Source of the DNA: Cunninghamella blakesleeana | Lineage: Eukaryota; Mucoromycota; Mucoromycetes; Mucorales; Cunninghamellaceae | Assembly (NCBI GenBank): GCA_017871115.1 | Contig: JAFCIZ010000001.1 | Location: 4,383,501 to 4,447,500, forward strand | DNA: 64,000 nt | Direction: 5' to 3' | Part shown: in pieces, positions 37,401-48,780 of the stretch | How positions within the stretch are numbered: position 1 is the first letter of the stretch | Layout: the number at the start of each line of letters is the position of its first letter | Program-made: the position numbers and the translations under genes | The notes under the pieces: model-generated | What the model was told of the DNA's origin: nothing | The model's input: only the letters and a program-made list of their open reading frames with translations | The model's database searches: none

Positions 37401-37771
37401 TATATATATATGAATTATTATAGGCATGGAACGAGCATAAGCAATATGAAATAAAGAAAGCTATAGCCAAAAAAAATAAAGAAGAATACCTTCAAAAGAA
37501 AAGAGCAATGATGGAACAAATAATTGACACGAGAGTGGATGAAGAATATGGAAAAAAGACAGAAGATGATCATAATGGAAATACTTCGGCTTGGGACCGG
37601 TTTTTAAAAAATAGAAAAAATACTACTATACAGAATAATAAACATCATCAGTTTAAAAAAGATGATAGTGACGATGATAACGATGAAGTTAGACTTGAAG
37701 ACAGTGTCAATTGTATCGATGAAGATGAAGAAGATGACATTTGTGGTGGATTTTTACCTGAAGATGAATAG
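34421..37771 (+). CDS. rad4: DNA damage recognition protein Rad4/XPC
   Basis: Nine exons: 34421-34860, 34974-35097, 35207-35416, 35541-35805, 35927-36822, 36902-36983, 37080-37135, 37219-37305, 37424-37771. Total 835 residues, phases consistent. Order: acidic N-terminus with long Glu and Asp runs; transglutaminase-like domain (LFTAILRTLGYETRLV, CWNEIWNPHQQKWITIDP); then Rad4 beta-hairpin domains BHD1-3 (HPLYALQCHLKKFEVIYP; YGRVDLFTSDMLPEGAVHI; IARELGVDFAEAVV.F). Known role: with Rad23/Centrin it finds helix-distorting damage and starts global nucleotide excision repair. The tail is Lys/Asp/Glu-rich. Acidic repeats at 34600-34700 are simple GAA/GAC repeats in DNA. Confidence 0.94.
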
Positions 37772-37919
37772 TTTTTACTTTTATAACTATTTATCATTTA
37801 TACTTATTATTTATATGTTAATTATTTTATCCATTTTTTGTATATAAATCATTACTATTTTACTATATTTTATTTTTGTTTACACGGTATTTTAATATAT
37901 TAAAGGAAGTATCATATCT

Positions 37920-37970
<51 letters not shown>

Positions 37971-38208
37971 GTAGAATTTTAAAGCTGGCTTTAAAACACA
38001 CTAAAAATATTAAATGGGGCTCCTTTATTATATAGCAGGTAGAAATATAAAAATACAGAAAAAAAATTTGATCAATAAAAAATTATTTAATTTTTAACTA
38101 TCATAGATATACATTAAAAAAAAAATAATATATAAAGAGTAATTTTTTAATATCTTCTCTCTCTTTTTATTATTATTATTATTATTATTAATTAGATATA
38201 ATTACAAA
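37772..38208. other. Intergenic region with a 46-T homopolymer
   Basis: 3' flank of Rad4 and promoter of the AQP-repeat secreted gene. Contains the T-run at 37921-37966 and an ATT microsatellite at about 38169-38191. Confidence 0.6.
37921..37966. repeat. Uninterrupted run of 46 T
   Basis: The longest homopolymer seen in the window. It lies about 150 bp beyond the Rad4 stop. It could mark a retroposed poly-A tail on the minus strand, but no coding remnant or target-site duplication is visible next to it. Confidence 0.8.
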
Positions 38209-38748
38209 ATGGTTAAAACTTCTTACTTCACTTTATTACTTTTAAGCTATATTGCTTTAGCTCAATGTGCACCTGCTGTAGCCGATAATACTAATAAAAA
38301 CACGATTACTACTGCTAATCAAGCTGCCCCTGCACCAAATGGTCAAAATGCTGTTTCTCCAAAGGATGAACAACCTGCTCAGCCTGCCCAGCCTGCTCAA
38401 CCAGCCCAACCAGCCGTTCCTCCAAAAGATGAACAACCTGCCCAACCTGCCCAACCTGCTCAACCTGCTCAACCTGCTCAACCTGCTCAACCTGCTCAAC
38501 CTGCTCAACCTGCTGTTCCTCCAAAAGATGAACAACCCGCTCAACCCGCTCAACCTGCCGTTCCTCCAAAGGATGAACAACCTGCTCAACCTGCACCTGG
38601 AAGTACCGAAGATAGTAGTCCTGTATCTCCTACAAGGGGTAAAGAAATCATCGAATGTCTTATCCAAGGTTTTGATTTAAGTGCTGCTACTTCTGTCGAT
38701 AAAGTATTTGAAGATTGTTTTTCTAAAATAAATGGTGGATCTAATTAA
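38209..38748 (+). CDS. Secreted AQP-repeat protein of the MVK family
   Basis: Single exon, 179 residues. N-terminus MVKTSYFTLLLLSYIALAQC is a signal peptide nearly the same as that of the 45464-45787 gene (MVKASSILTLIIGSIALVQC). The middle is a run of QPA units broken by repeated PPKDEQPAQP. The last ~35 residues have two cysteines, C150 and C170, in the layout ECL...SVDKVFEDC, also seen in the other two family members. Function unknown; a wall-associated or surface protein is possible. It converges with permease B, as the broken copy at 2602 does with permease A. Minus-strand frames here are repeat shadows. Confidence 0.8.
   Translation: MVKTSYFTLLLLSYIALAQCAPAVADNTNKNTITTANQAAPAPNGQNAVSPKDEQPAQPAQPAQPAQPAVPPKDEQPAQPAQPAQPAQPAQPAQPAQPAQPAVPPKDEQPAQPAQPAVPPKDEQPAQPAPGSTEDSSPVSPTRGKEIIECLIQGFDLSAATSVDKVFEDCFSKINGGSN
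38362..38607. repeat. 9-bp coding repeat (CAACCTGCT-type units)
   Basis: Tandem 9-bp units encode Gln-Pro-Ala, in blocks separated by the PPKDE spacer. Unit number is likely to vary between strains through slippage. Confidence 0.85.
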
Positions 38749-39204
38749 ATAAAATTAAAAAATAAGAGGAAAAGAGGAAAAAAAAATATTAATATACCTT
38801 AATTAAAATTGATCTTTGTTTAGTTTTTTTATTAAAATATGATAACTTATTAATAAATAAATAATGATTTTTGATCATCTTTTTTCGTAATTTTAAAATA
38901 TTTTTTATTTATATTGTCCAGTATACTATTTGAGAGTTTTTTTCTTGTCCCACTAAAATTGGTATGTAGGTTAAGAATGGAATAGAGTTTTTGTTTGTAA
39001 AAGTCAGAAAAGAGCTACTATAGCAACAGTGTATATTAATTTATTATTTTTCATAGAGTTGCATAAATAATAAGTGGTACTGACAATAATAACAATGGTA
39101 ATAAATAAATAGCACATAATAAAACTAATATATAAAATAATACATAATAAAGGTATAGATAAATACAAATGATACTAAATAACAAAATAAAAGGGATTTA
39201 GAAT
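38749..39204. other. Convergent region, partly homologous to 2995-3626
   Basis: From about 39030 to 39204 it resembles 3476-3626 next to permease A (TAATAAGTGG; 39153-39180 matches 3572-3600). Remaining sequence is AT-rich. Confidence 0.6.
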
Positions 39205-41311
39205 TTATAATTTATAAATAAAGTTTGGATCTTCTTTATCAGTCAAATCCAAATGAGCGTCCGTTTTAGTAATACCATTGGCAAGGCGTTGTTTGTTAAC
39301 GCGATACATCAAGTAGATAGAAAGTAATAAACATAACACGATTGCTAAATTGCCAGCAACAAAAACAATCATACCTGAACGATATCCAGGAGCTTCATGT
39401 TCTACCATGACCTAAAAAATATGAAATAAAAATAAAAATAGTTAGTATATGTGATTTAATTATTATTGTTTTATTGTTATCATTCAGTTTATTTATATAT
39501 TTACCAATGGACCAACGAAGTTACCAACTGTATAAGCTACCATTACAGATGCATTATAAAATACTTTTTTAGAATAACCAGAAACGTTACTTGCAATAAT
39601 AGTAAGTAAGACAACATAAGTACCATTATAGGCCCATGATAAGTAATAGCCCAATAATTTAACAGCAGTATGTGGTAAAACAGCTAATAAAAGACATCCC
39701 AACATGGCAATCAAACCGCTGACAGTTGAAGCAACAGAGAATTTTCCAGTTTTACGATGAAGGAAAACGGCTAAAAAAATGAATAAGACAGACATTGTAG
39801 CACTAGGAATTTGAAGGAGGATAGCATCTAATGACTATTTATAATAATAGTATTAATAATAATAATATAAGGATTAATTAATTATTTTTATTTACGTATG
39901 TGTTTAGGAACTTATTATTATTGTTATTATTAGACTGGTAAAACTTACAACAAAACCAAGAGAAGCAACAAAAGGAGTACTGAAGACGACCAAACCACCA
40001 TTGGAAAGATTGTTAGCAATAGCAGCAATGACAATTAAATAATAACGAGGTTCACGTAAGGCTTCCCAATAGTGATGTACCTTGACAGTTCTATCTTTTA
40101 CCACAGCGTTGTCTTGAATTCTTTCTTCAACGATTTTCTTTTCTTCTTCGGTTAAATTTAACCATTTAGAATAAGGTGTATCAATTAAAAAGAAAAAGGT
40201 GATAATACCAATAAAAACAGTCAAAATACCAAAAATCAAATAATTCCAACGCCATGCAGCAATACCATGAGCGCCATCTAAAGTTCTAGCTATACCATAA
40301 GTTACGATAACACTGAATACTGTTCCCGAACCATTTGACATCCATAAAAAGCCCAAACAAGCGCTTTGTTCTTGTCGACTACATAAAATATAATAATAAA
40401 GAAAACGAAATAAGGAGGCAAAATGGGAAAAAAAAACGTGTTGAAATAAAAAAAAATAGTAAAATAAAACGAGTAATAAAAAATAAAAAAAATAAAGTTA
40501 GCTATTTAAGATCAAACTTTGCTATATTTTATAAATATAAGATATAATTTACCGATATAAAGAAGTGAGGGTCATAAGTAAACATGGATAAGTAGCAGCT
40601 TCAAAGAAACCCAATAGTACTCTACAAACTATTAATTGAGTATAGTTTTGGCATAAGGCAGTGCAAGCAACACTAATTCCCCAACATACAATAAGAGAAC
40701 CCAAATATTTACTGGTTGGTAAGCGTTGAATTAAATATGCATTTGGAATCTATTTTTAATAGATATGATGAATAGATTTAAAATATGAAAAAAAAAGTTA
40801 AGGAAAGAAGGGAATAAAAACTGTAAAATTTTAAAAAACTGAGTTGTAAAATATAAATTTATGTGAGAATATTTTTTTTTTACCTGAAATAAAATGAAAC
40901 CAACATAAAAGATGGAACCTTTTTTAAAAAAAATACAAATAAATAACAAAAAATGATTATTAGTTTACATATATAGAATATAAATTTATTTTACTTTTAC
41001 TTTTATTTTATATTCTTACCTAAAAGACTATATTGACCTTTAGTTGTATTGGTATCCTTTAACATGCCTAAAACAGCAGCCACTGATAAAGCAGATTTAT
41101 CAGCAAATTGAATAAATACAATGGCCCAAGCTATAGGTAAAAGCATCCAGTTTAATTTTTTAACAAGTCTTCTTTCGGCTTCGGATTTAACGACAGGAAC
41201 TTGGGGAGTGGATGCTACTATATCTTTTTCTGAATCATTATTAATAGACCCTATATCTGTTTTTTCAACATAATCTATTTCGGTTTTTTCGATTTGTTTA
41301 ATATCTGTCAT
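39205..41311 (-). CDS. MFS permease B, Dal5/anion:cation symporter type
   Basis: Six exons: 41020-41311, 40884-40918, 40553-40749, 39949-40378, 39505-39834, 39205-39411; 496 residues, phases consistent. Same helix order and motifs as permease A, ending DPNFIYKL. It carries neither of the two optional introns: the RLPTSKY region and the WMSNGSG region are both continuous. From the central loop onward it is very close to permease C, at DNA level as well, whereas its N-terminal tail differs from those of A and C. Substrate unknown. Confidence 0.92.
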
Positions 41312-42084
41312 CTTTTAAATATATATACAATACGTAATAATAGTAAATGTATATAAATATAATAGATAGTTTATATATATTTTGTTTTAAAGAAAAAAAA
41401 AAAAAAGTAAAAGAGAAACAAATAAAAAAGGAAACATCGAAAAATCAGTTTGAATTTATAGTTCTTCGGAGCTTAAATATCGATCTTTGACCAATTATTA
41501 TGAATTTAATGCTTTTTTTTAACAAGAAATAGGAAAAGCAGTAATTCGCACGACTTTTTGTTTTTGTCATTCTAATTTCCAAAAGTCAAGTAAAAAAGAC
41601 ACACCAAACAATTAAAGTTTGTTTTCGTTATATTATCTTTCCTTTTTGTCTAAAACTAGTAATTGCCTTTTTAGTTCAAATAGGCAACTTGTATTCTTTG
41701 TCCAACAGTCTAAAAAAAAATCTGGGGAAAAAAATCCCATTTTTTTAAAATAGAAAGGAAAGAAATCTATATTGATATCTTTTTCCATTAAATTAACATA
41801 TATAACACTTCTTTTTTGATTTTGATGACAGATATTTTTTTCCACATTCTTTAGAGCATAAATCAAAGTATTTTGAACTTAAAATCATATTATCTTCAAT
41901 TTACTTTTCCTCCCCTTAATTTTTGGTTACCCAACCATTGGATTAACATAATATATTAAGAAAATTAAATTTATAGTAATATATCTAATCGTTTCACATA
42001 AAAAATAAAAACATTAAAAAAATAATATAGATAATGAACTTTATTTATTAAATATAAAAATAACATGAAAAATAAATAGAAGAC

Positions 42085-42119
<35 letters not shown>

Positions 42120-42166
42120 ATAATTAAGATATAATAAATAGAATGGATATATAAAAATAAGAGTAT
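41312..42166. other. Intergenic between permeases C and B
   Basis: 5' side of permease B with the shared motif, and the 3' side of C. A TAA microsatellite spans 42085-42118. The 77-codon frame at 41633-41866 overlaps the motif region and is not called. Confidence 0.5.
41824..41850 (-). promoter_or_regulatory. Shared upstream motif of permease B
   Basis: Toward the gene: ATGTGG, an A-run interrupted by one T, then ATCTGTCATC, about 515-540 bp before the ATG at 41311. A second block with TCTGGGG (near 41710) is also found upstream of permease C. Confidence 0.45.
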
Positions 42167-44416
42167 TTATAATTTATAAATGAAATTTGGATCTTCTTTA
42201 TCAGTCAAATCTAAATGAGCATCCGTTTTAGAAACACCATTAGCAAGACGTTGTTTGTTAACACGATGCATCAAGTACATAGAAAGTAATAAGCATACTA
42301 CAATCACAAAGTTACCAATAATAAAAACGATCATACCAGAAAGATAAACAGGAGCTTCATTGTCCAACATGACCTATGATAAATTAAAAATGAAAAAATG
42401 AAATTATAGTAAAATAGATTTAGTTAGTATAATCATGATCTATCTGTTATTAAATTATTGCCAATTTTATCCTATTTATTTATATATTTACCAATGGACC
42501 AATGAAGTTACCAACTGTATAAGCTACCATTACAGCTGCATTATAAAATACTTTTTTAGAATAACCAGAAACGTTACTTGCAATAATAGTAAGTAAGACA
42601 ACATAAGTACCATTATAAGCCCAAGTTAAATAGTAGCCCAATAATTTAATAGCAGTATGTGGTAAAACAGCTAATAAAAGACATCCCAACATGGCAATCA
42701 AACCGCTGACAGTTGAAGCAACAGAGAGCTTTCCGGTTTTACGGTGAAGGAAAACGGCTAAAAAGATGAATAAGACAGACATTGTAGCACTAGGAATTTG
42801 AAGGAGGATAGCATCTAATGACTGTTTATATTTATAATTATAAAATAAATAATGATTAGTATATAATAATTAGGTTTTTTTTTTCAATCTAACCCTTTCA
42901 TTCACTTTCATATATATGTATATGATTAACTTTACCACAAAACCAAGTGTAGCAATGAAAGGAGTACTAAAAGTAACTAAACCACCATTGGAAAGATTGT
43001 TAGCAATAGCAGCAATGACAATTAAATAAAAACGAGGTTCACGTAAGGCTTCCCAATAGTGATGTACCTTGACAGTTCTATCTTTTACCACAGCGTTGTC
43101 TTGAATTCTTTCTTCAACGATTTTCTTTTCTTCTTCGGTTAAATTTAACCATTTAGAATAAGGTGTATCAATTAAAAAGATAAAAGTAATAATTCCAATA
43201 ACCACTGTGATAATTCCGAACACTAAGTAATTCCAACGCCAAGCTTGAATACCATGAGCACCATCCAAAGTTTTAACAATACCATAGGTGACAATAACAC
43301 TGAATATAGTGCCGCTGCCTATAAATATAAAAAATGAAAAGTAAAGTTAGCGATTATTTTATTAAGCAATCATCAAAAAAAACTGTTATTATTTTTGGAC
43401 AACTATTACCATTTGACATCCATAAGAATCCTAAACAGGCGCTTTGTTCTTGTCGACTAATATAATAATAATAAAAAATAAGGAAGGAAGACAGAAAGAA
43501 AAACGTTAAAATGAGTAGTAAAAAAAAGAAAAAGCAAGTTAGTTATTTAATATTGGATTTTGTTTTGTTTTATAAATATTATATAAAATATCTACTTTAC
43601 CGGTATAAAGAAGTAAGTGTCATAAGTAAACATGGATAAGTAGCAGCTTCGAAGAAACCTAATAGAACCCTACAAGCCATTAATTGTGCATAATTTTGAC
43701 AAAACGCCGTACCAATTACGCTAATACCCCAGCATACAATAAGAGAACCAAGGTCTATTGAAGAAATAATACAAAAATAAATACAAAGAGAATAGGTAGA
43801 GATTAGAAAAAGGATTATTAATTAGATATTTATAATTAATATTTACATTTGCTGGTTGGTAAACGTTGAATTAAATATGCGTTTGGAATCTATTTAAATA
43901 AAGATATAATAATAGCAAAAAAGTGGGGAAAAAAAATTAATTGGAGTGAAATTGTAGAAATCGATCTACTGAATCTTAAAATTTTACCTGAAATAAAATA
44001 AAACCAACATAAAAGATAGAGCCTTTTTAAAATAAATTAAATAAAAATAAATGATTGTTAGATTATATTCAATAATAATAATAATACTGATGGTATACTT
44101 ATTTTACTTTATTTTTATATTTATATTTACCTAAAAGACTGTATTGACTTTTAGTTGTATTGGTATCCTTTAACATGCCCAATACGGCCGCCTTGGATAA
44201 AGCAGCCTTATCAGCAAATTGAATAAATACAATGGCCCAAGCTATAGGCAAAAGCATCCAATTTAATTTTTTAATAAATTTTCTTTCAGCATCCGATTTA
44301 ATGACAGGTACCCGAGGACCAGTGGTTGCTTGATTTTCGGATACTTCACTTGATGAATCTAATTCTTTTTTTTCAATATGTTCAGTAAATGTTTCTTGTT
44401 TATCAATTTTTGTCAT
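42167..44416 (-). CDS. MFS permease C, Dal5/anion:cation symporter type
   Basis: Eight exons: 44131-44416, 43988-44022, 43847-43889, 43601-43754, 43410-43456, 42936-43318, 42492-42821, 42167-42373; 494 residues. It has both optional introns: one splits RLPTSK from YLGS (exons of 43 and 154 nt), the other follows WMSN (47 then 383 nt). The ATG at 44416 (MTKIDKQETF) is chosen; the in-frame ATG at 44464 would add a hydrophobic leader not present in paralogs. The N-terminal exon resembles permease A, later exons resemble permease B. The central loop DNA (about 43000-43170) is nearly identical to 40020-40190 of B. Confidence 0.92.
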
Positions 44417-45463
44417 GTTAATAAAATGTAATAAAAATAATAAGAATAAAGAAGAAATATACAAAAAAAAAGAAAAAGAAAATTATGAATCAATTTATAG
44501 TTTATTGAGTTTAATTAGTTCTTCTGCTTCTTTTTTATTTTTTTGTTTTTTTCATATCTTTCGAATAGTGTTAATGTAAAAAGAATAGCTTTAACTAATC
44601 AATTTCCTTTTCGTCTCAAATAGGAAATTTCTTTGGAAAAAAAATCTGGGGTTGACCTTTCTCCATCTTCTATTTTTTTTTTAACCAAAAAAAAGCTATT
44701 TATTTATTTTGATGACAGATTTTTTTTTCCACATTCTATTTTTTATTTTTTATTTTCATTTTCGATTTGAATTAATTTTATATTTATTTATTATATAAAA
44801 GAATAAAAGAATAACATTATTGAATTGCATAAATTTAAATAATAATAAAAATAATTACAATAATAAAATCAATTCATATTTGGTATGAGGTATGATTGGA
44901 TCAAAAAAATAATAATTTGAAATTCAATTTTTTTTTTTACTGCGTTTTGTGTTCCTAAAAAATAAATTAAAGTCCGGCTCGATTCCCAAAAATAAAATTT
45001 GTATCAAAATGTGAATTTTCATATCTGCTCTATAATTACTTATTTTTTATATAATCATAAAATATTTATTTCTCGAGATTTATTCTATGAGAATTTGCCA
45101 AAAATAATAATAATAATAATAATAAAAGTAAAAAAAAATACGGCATTCCATAGTTTTATATACTTCCTTCACTTTAGATATAATTTGCAGTTAATATATA
45201 TATATATATAAATAGAATGACTCATCTTTGGGAATTTATATCAAATATGAATACCATAAAAAGAACTATTTAAATATAGCTTCTTTGAAACTCTAATTTT
45301 TTATCAATGAATTTTACCAAAAAAAAAAAAAAGAAATGGATAGTATATATATTTATTGATCAACTGAAAATAAAAAAATTGTAAAAGTGAAAAAAACACT
45401 TTAATAATAGTAGAAAGAGTAAATAACTAAAAGTCGTGCAAGTATTTTTTTTTTAAAAGAAAA
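44417..45463. other. AT-rich intergenic region
   Basis: 5' side of permease C and 3' side of the small secreted gene. Apart from the motif at 44711 and short ATA repeats nothing is recognised. Confidence 0.5.
44711..44736 (-). promoter_or_regulatory. Shared upstream motif of permease C
   Basis: Toward the gene: AATGTGG, an uninterrupted A-run, then TCTGTCATC, about 295-320 bp before the ATG. Flanking TATTTATTT and A-rich sequence match the permease A copy. Confidence 0.45.
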
Positions 45464-45787
45464 TTATGGATCTTCAGTATTAGTGGGTGTTGCAGTACCA
45501 ACCTCACCAAAGACTTTAGTTACACATGCTTTGATCGAGTCAGCAGTAGGAGATGAGGTTAATGAAATACAATCTATCAAGGCTTTACTTAGTTCTTCAA
45601 TACCTGCAGTATTTTCAGAAGTACCACCATTATTATCAATTTCACCAACTTTGCCAACTCCAGTACCACTAGTTTCTCCACTACCAACAGCGCCACCAAC
45701 TTCATCGACTTTACCATCAACGGGAGCACATTGTACTAATGCAATAGATCCAATAATAAGAGTAAGAATAGAGGATGCTTTAACCAT
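45464..45787 (-). CDS. Small secreted protein of the MVK family
   Basis: Single exon, 107 residues. Signal peptide MVKASSILTLIIGSIALVQC, then a Gly/Val/Glu-rich middle, then a tail with DCISLTSSPTADSIKAC (C-x14-C). The first 20 residues and the two-Cys tail tie it to 38209-38748 and to the broken gene at 2602-2994. The AQP repeat block of the former is absent, so the family varies mainly in its middle. It lies between permeases C and D. Function unknown. Confidence 0.78.
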   Translation of the reverse strand: MVKASSILTLIIGSIALVQCAPVDGKVDEVGGAVGSGETSGTGVGKVGEIDNNGGTSENTAGIEELSKALIDCISLTSSPTADSIKACVTKVFGEVGTATPTNTEDP

Positions 45788-46619
45788 TTTGATTTTTTAT
45801 TTTTTAAATTGATTTGATTTTATGAATTGAATAAAGAAAAAGCATAATAATAATAAAAAATGATAACTTTTATATTTTTTTGGATTTTTATCTTTATTAT
45901 TATTTAGTGTAGGAGAAAGTGAAAAAAAAAAAAAGAGAGAGGGAGAAAAGGAGTCAAAGTAAACATCATGCGTTAGAATAAAATGATACAGGATTTTACT
46001 CTCGAATAAAATAATAATAACCAGTCTAAAGTATGTATCCCTATTTTTTTTATTTATTTAGTTCAAAAAGAAACGCTAACTTTTAAAGTAAAGTGCAAAT
46101 CATGTAAAATAATACTTGATATATTATCTAAAAGAGGTATAGTGTACTTTTTTTATGATGATCATCTGTGTTTTTTTTTTTACGGAGTGCCTGAGAAACT
46201 CTAGAGTAACTTATAGCAGTTCGAAAAAAATAGGAATAAAAATAAAACTGTTGACGAAACAGTTATGGTTTTTATTTGTTTAAATCTATGATGGTTATTA
46301 GTTTATCTTAATAAGAATGATTCGTTTTATTATAAAATAATAATAAAGTTAAAAACAGCTACTGTGTTATTTGATAAAATTCTATCTAATTTTGGTATAT
46401 AATATTAATTCTCTTATTCTTATATTTTGTTAATTTCATATTTTTTAATAAATAACTTAACTTCTGTATGTAACAATATACATTATTATCATTAGTTTTC
46501 TTTATTATGTTATTCCAGCTTATATATACCAGTTGTTTTATTGTTATTTTGCATTCCTATTTAATGGTGATATTTTTATCACTCTTTCTGGTTTAGTATT
46601 TTAGATTTGGTTTTTAATT

Positions 46620-47940
46620 TTTTATCACATTCGTATAAAGTTACTAGCTCCCTTTTCTTCTTTTTTTTTTTGTGCTGTAGATTGATCTCTTGCTGATTTT
46701 CCACCATTAAGACAATTGTAACTTTTTTGGTATTGAATAACTAGTAAATAAAAAAAGTATCTTATTTGGTGTGTTACCCGTTTTAATAATATATACCTCG
46801 GTATACAGGGTTAACATTGGATTGCTTCTTAATTAATTTCTCAAATATAGAACTTATTAATTGCGATTATTTACATGCTGTTTCATTAATATCAAGTTAT
46901 CCAGATACAATAGACAAGTGTTATTTTGCATGCAGAATAGAGTAGTTATCTATTTATTTGATTGATAAGTGTATACTATATATTCAATAATAGCTTTTAG
47001 AGGTTAGAGGGTTAAAAATCAAAACAGGACCATGAATCAGTAATTAATAAGTGTTCGTGATTTCATTATTAATCTTTTTATGTAAAGGTGTTTTTTGATT
47101 TTTTAAAAAGATTATCTAGTCTGAAGATATAGCAATTGTCGTCCATAATTTTCATACAACGTTTTTATTTTTAGCAAATCATACATTGATATTAGTGATG
47201 GTTTTTTTGTTGTATAGTCTTTTGAAATATGGAGGTCGTAATTTATTCACTGTTTCCAACTAAATGTATGTTGTCCATGCTGCTGTTAAAAGTGCGTTGT
47301 CAATAAAATAATAATAATAATAATATATGCATAGATTCCTACCTTTTATTAATTTATAAAAAGTTTCCAGTATTGTAAAACACTAATTGATTTAATAATT
47401 AAATTCATTTATTGCAACAGTAAAATATAGTATAATAAATAAATCTATACAGTAAATTAGCTTCGGTCCTTAAAATGTCAACATTTCCTATATTGGTTTA
47501 TTAGGTGGATAATCAATGGTTGAGATCGGATGATAGGAGTAATAATATTTTTTATGATCGTTTAAATAAGCTGACACGTATACACTATGTAGTAAACTAT
47601 GCTTTATTTTAGTTATTAATATGAGTAGGTACTCTTCAAGCTTGAGTAAATTTATTCTTAGAATTCATGTATAATATTATCTTATTTGATAGAATGCATT
47701 TGGAGCTTTGTTCAGATACATCAGATTTAGATTTACTATTTATATCCTTTTTCTCATTTATTCTTTTTGTTTGTGCTGTAGAATCATGTTTACTATATAG
47801 CAATATTGCCGATTCTACAAGTTAAAACTACAAATCCATCCTATCTAACCTTTTTTCTTTCTTTTTTTGAAGAATATAGTTAAAGAAATACATTTTTTAT
47901 TTATACCAGCTAGATTCGTCCATAAGTATATTTATATTGC
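46620..47940 (-). pseudogene. Possible remains of a mobile-element or other gene
   Basis: Minus-strand reading gives several linked open stretches. One of about 62 codons (about 47637-47824) contains KHDSTAQTKRINEKK. Another frame from about 47675 to 46985 has roughly 9 stops in 230 codons. A second fragment near 46670-46720 reads GGKSARDQSTAQKKK, echoing DSTAQ. SAR and STAQ words recall helix-turn-helix regions of fungal DDE transposases, and MDESS (near 47920) recalls their DES motif. The match is weak, so identity is uncertain. Confidence 0.25.
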
Positions 47941-48072
47941 TTGAATTATCAATGACTTAAAATTAAACAGCTATTATCAAGGAAACCAAATCCAATAAAA
48001 AATACTAAATGATCACTATACCATGAATAATAAAACATTACCAAGTATAATAAAAGAGTATTACCATAATTA

Positions 48073-48106
<34 letters not shown>

Positions 48107-48107
48107 T
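48073..48107. repeat. (TA)n(TG)n microsatellite
   Basis: Alternating TA then TG dinucleotides; a likely variable marker. Confidence 0.85.
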
Positions 48108-48536
48108 AGTTTTATTATACTACAAAGATATATATCTCATTTTAGAACAAAAATAGCAAAAATTAGCATTCATTGCACAAGACGCGCTTTTATTATAAAA
48201 AACTGAAAATAAAGAATATAAACCCCGCCTATTTTCAAACTATTTTCAAACTTTATTTTTGAAGAATGAAGTTATTTTACTTTTTTCAAGAGTTATTAAG
48301 CAGTTATATTATGCAAAATGATGAAAGTACGTAAATTAAAATTTCTATAATTCCGAATTAATTAGTATATATATAATAAAAAAATTATTTAAAAAGCAGT
48401 AGCAATTATAATAATACTAATTTCAATGGTATTTTATTTTTTAATTTTTAAACAGCATAATTGCCTAATTTGGAAAAAAGTAACCGTGTGGTAGTAATCA
48501 AAAAACTGTAATTTTTTTTTTTCAGTGGTTTTCTAT

Positions 48537-48560
48537 ATGTGGAGAAAAAAAATTTAATTG
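48537..48560 (+). promoter_or_regulatory. Weak form of the shared permease motif, upstream of permease D
   Basis: ATGTGG, two bases, an A-run, then TTTAATTG in place of TCTGTCATC. It is 220-245 bp before the ATG at 48781 and has the same orientation relative to its gene as in A-C. Only the left half is well kept. Confidence 0.3.
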
Positions 48561-48780
48561 AAATACCAAATGTAAGGTTTTTAGCATTTGATTATAATTT
48601 TTTTTTAGAAACTATAAATTACAATTGTTCAATATTTTACCTTTTTAATTTCTTTTTTTATTGTGTATAATTATAATTATCCCTATTTTTATTTTTTTAT
48701 TTTTATTTTTTTTGAAATATACATAAAGTGTGTAAATAGTTAAATAAACATATAAACACACATACACATTTGTATTAAAG

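Larger units (their letters stand above)
45788..48780. other. 3-kb region without intact genes; decayed coding-like sequence
   Basis: From about 46600 to 47950 the minus strand shows stretches with fewer stops than the base composition predicts (see the entry at 46620-47940). The remainder is AT-rich. A (TA)n(TG)n microsatellite lies at 48073-48107. The shared permease motif (weak form) is at 48537-48560. Confidence 0.5.

Noticed and set aside
38257..38680. Minus-strand and shifted frames over the AQP gene
   Set aside because: Repeats are multiples of 3, so all frames stay open; only the plus-strand frame with signal peptide is meaningful.
44417..44464. Upstream in-frame ATG of permease C
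   Set aside because: It would add a hydrophobic leader absent from paralogs; the ATG at 44416 gives the matching N-terminus.
44980..45260. Possible inverted repeat around TTCCCAAAAATAAA / TTTGGGAATTTA
   Set aside because: Similarity is short and not sustained; no element boundaries found.
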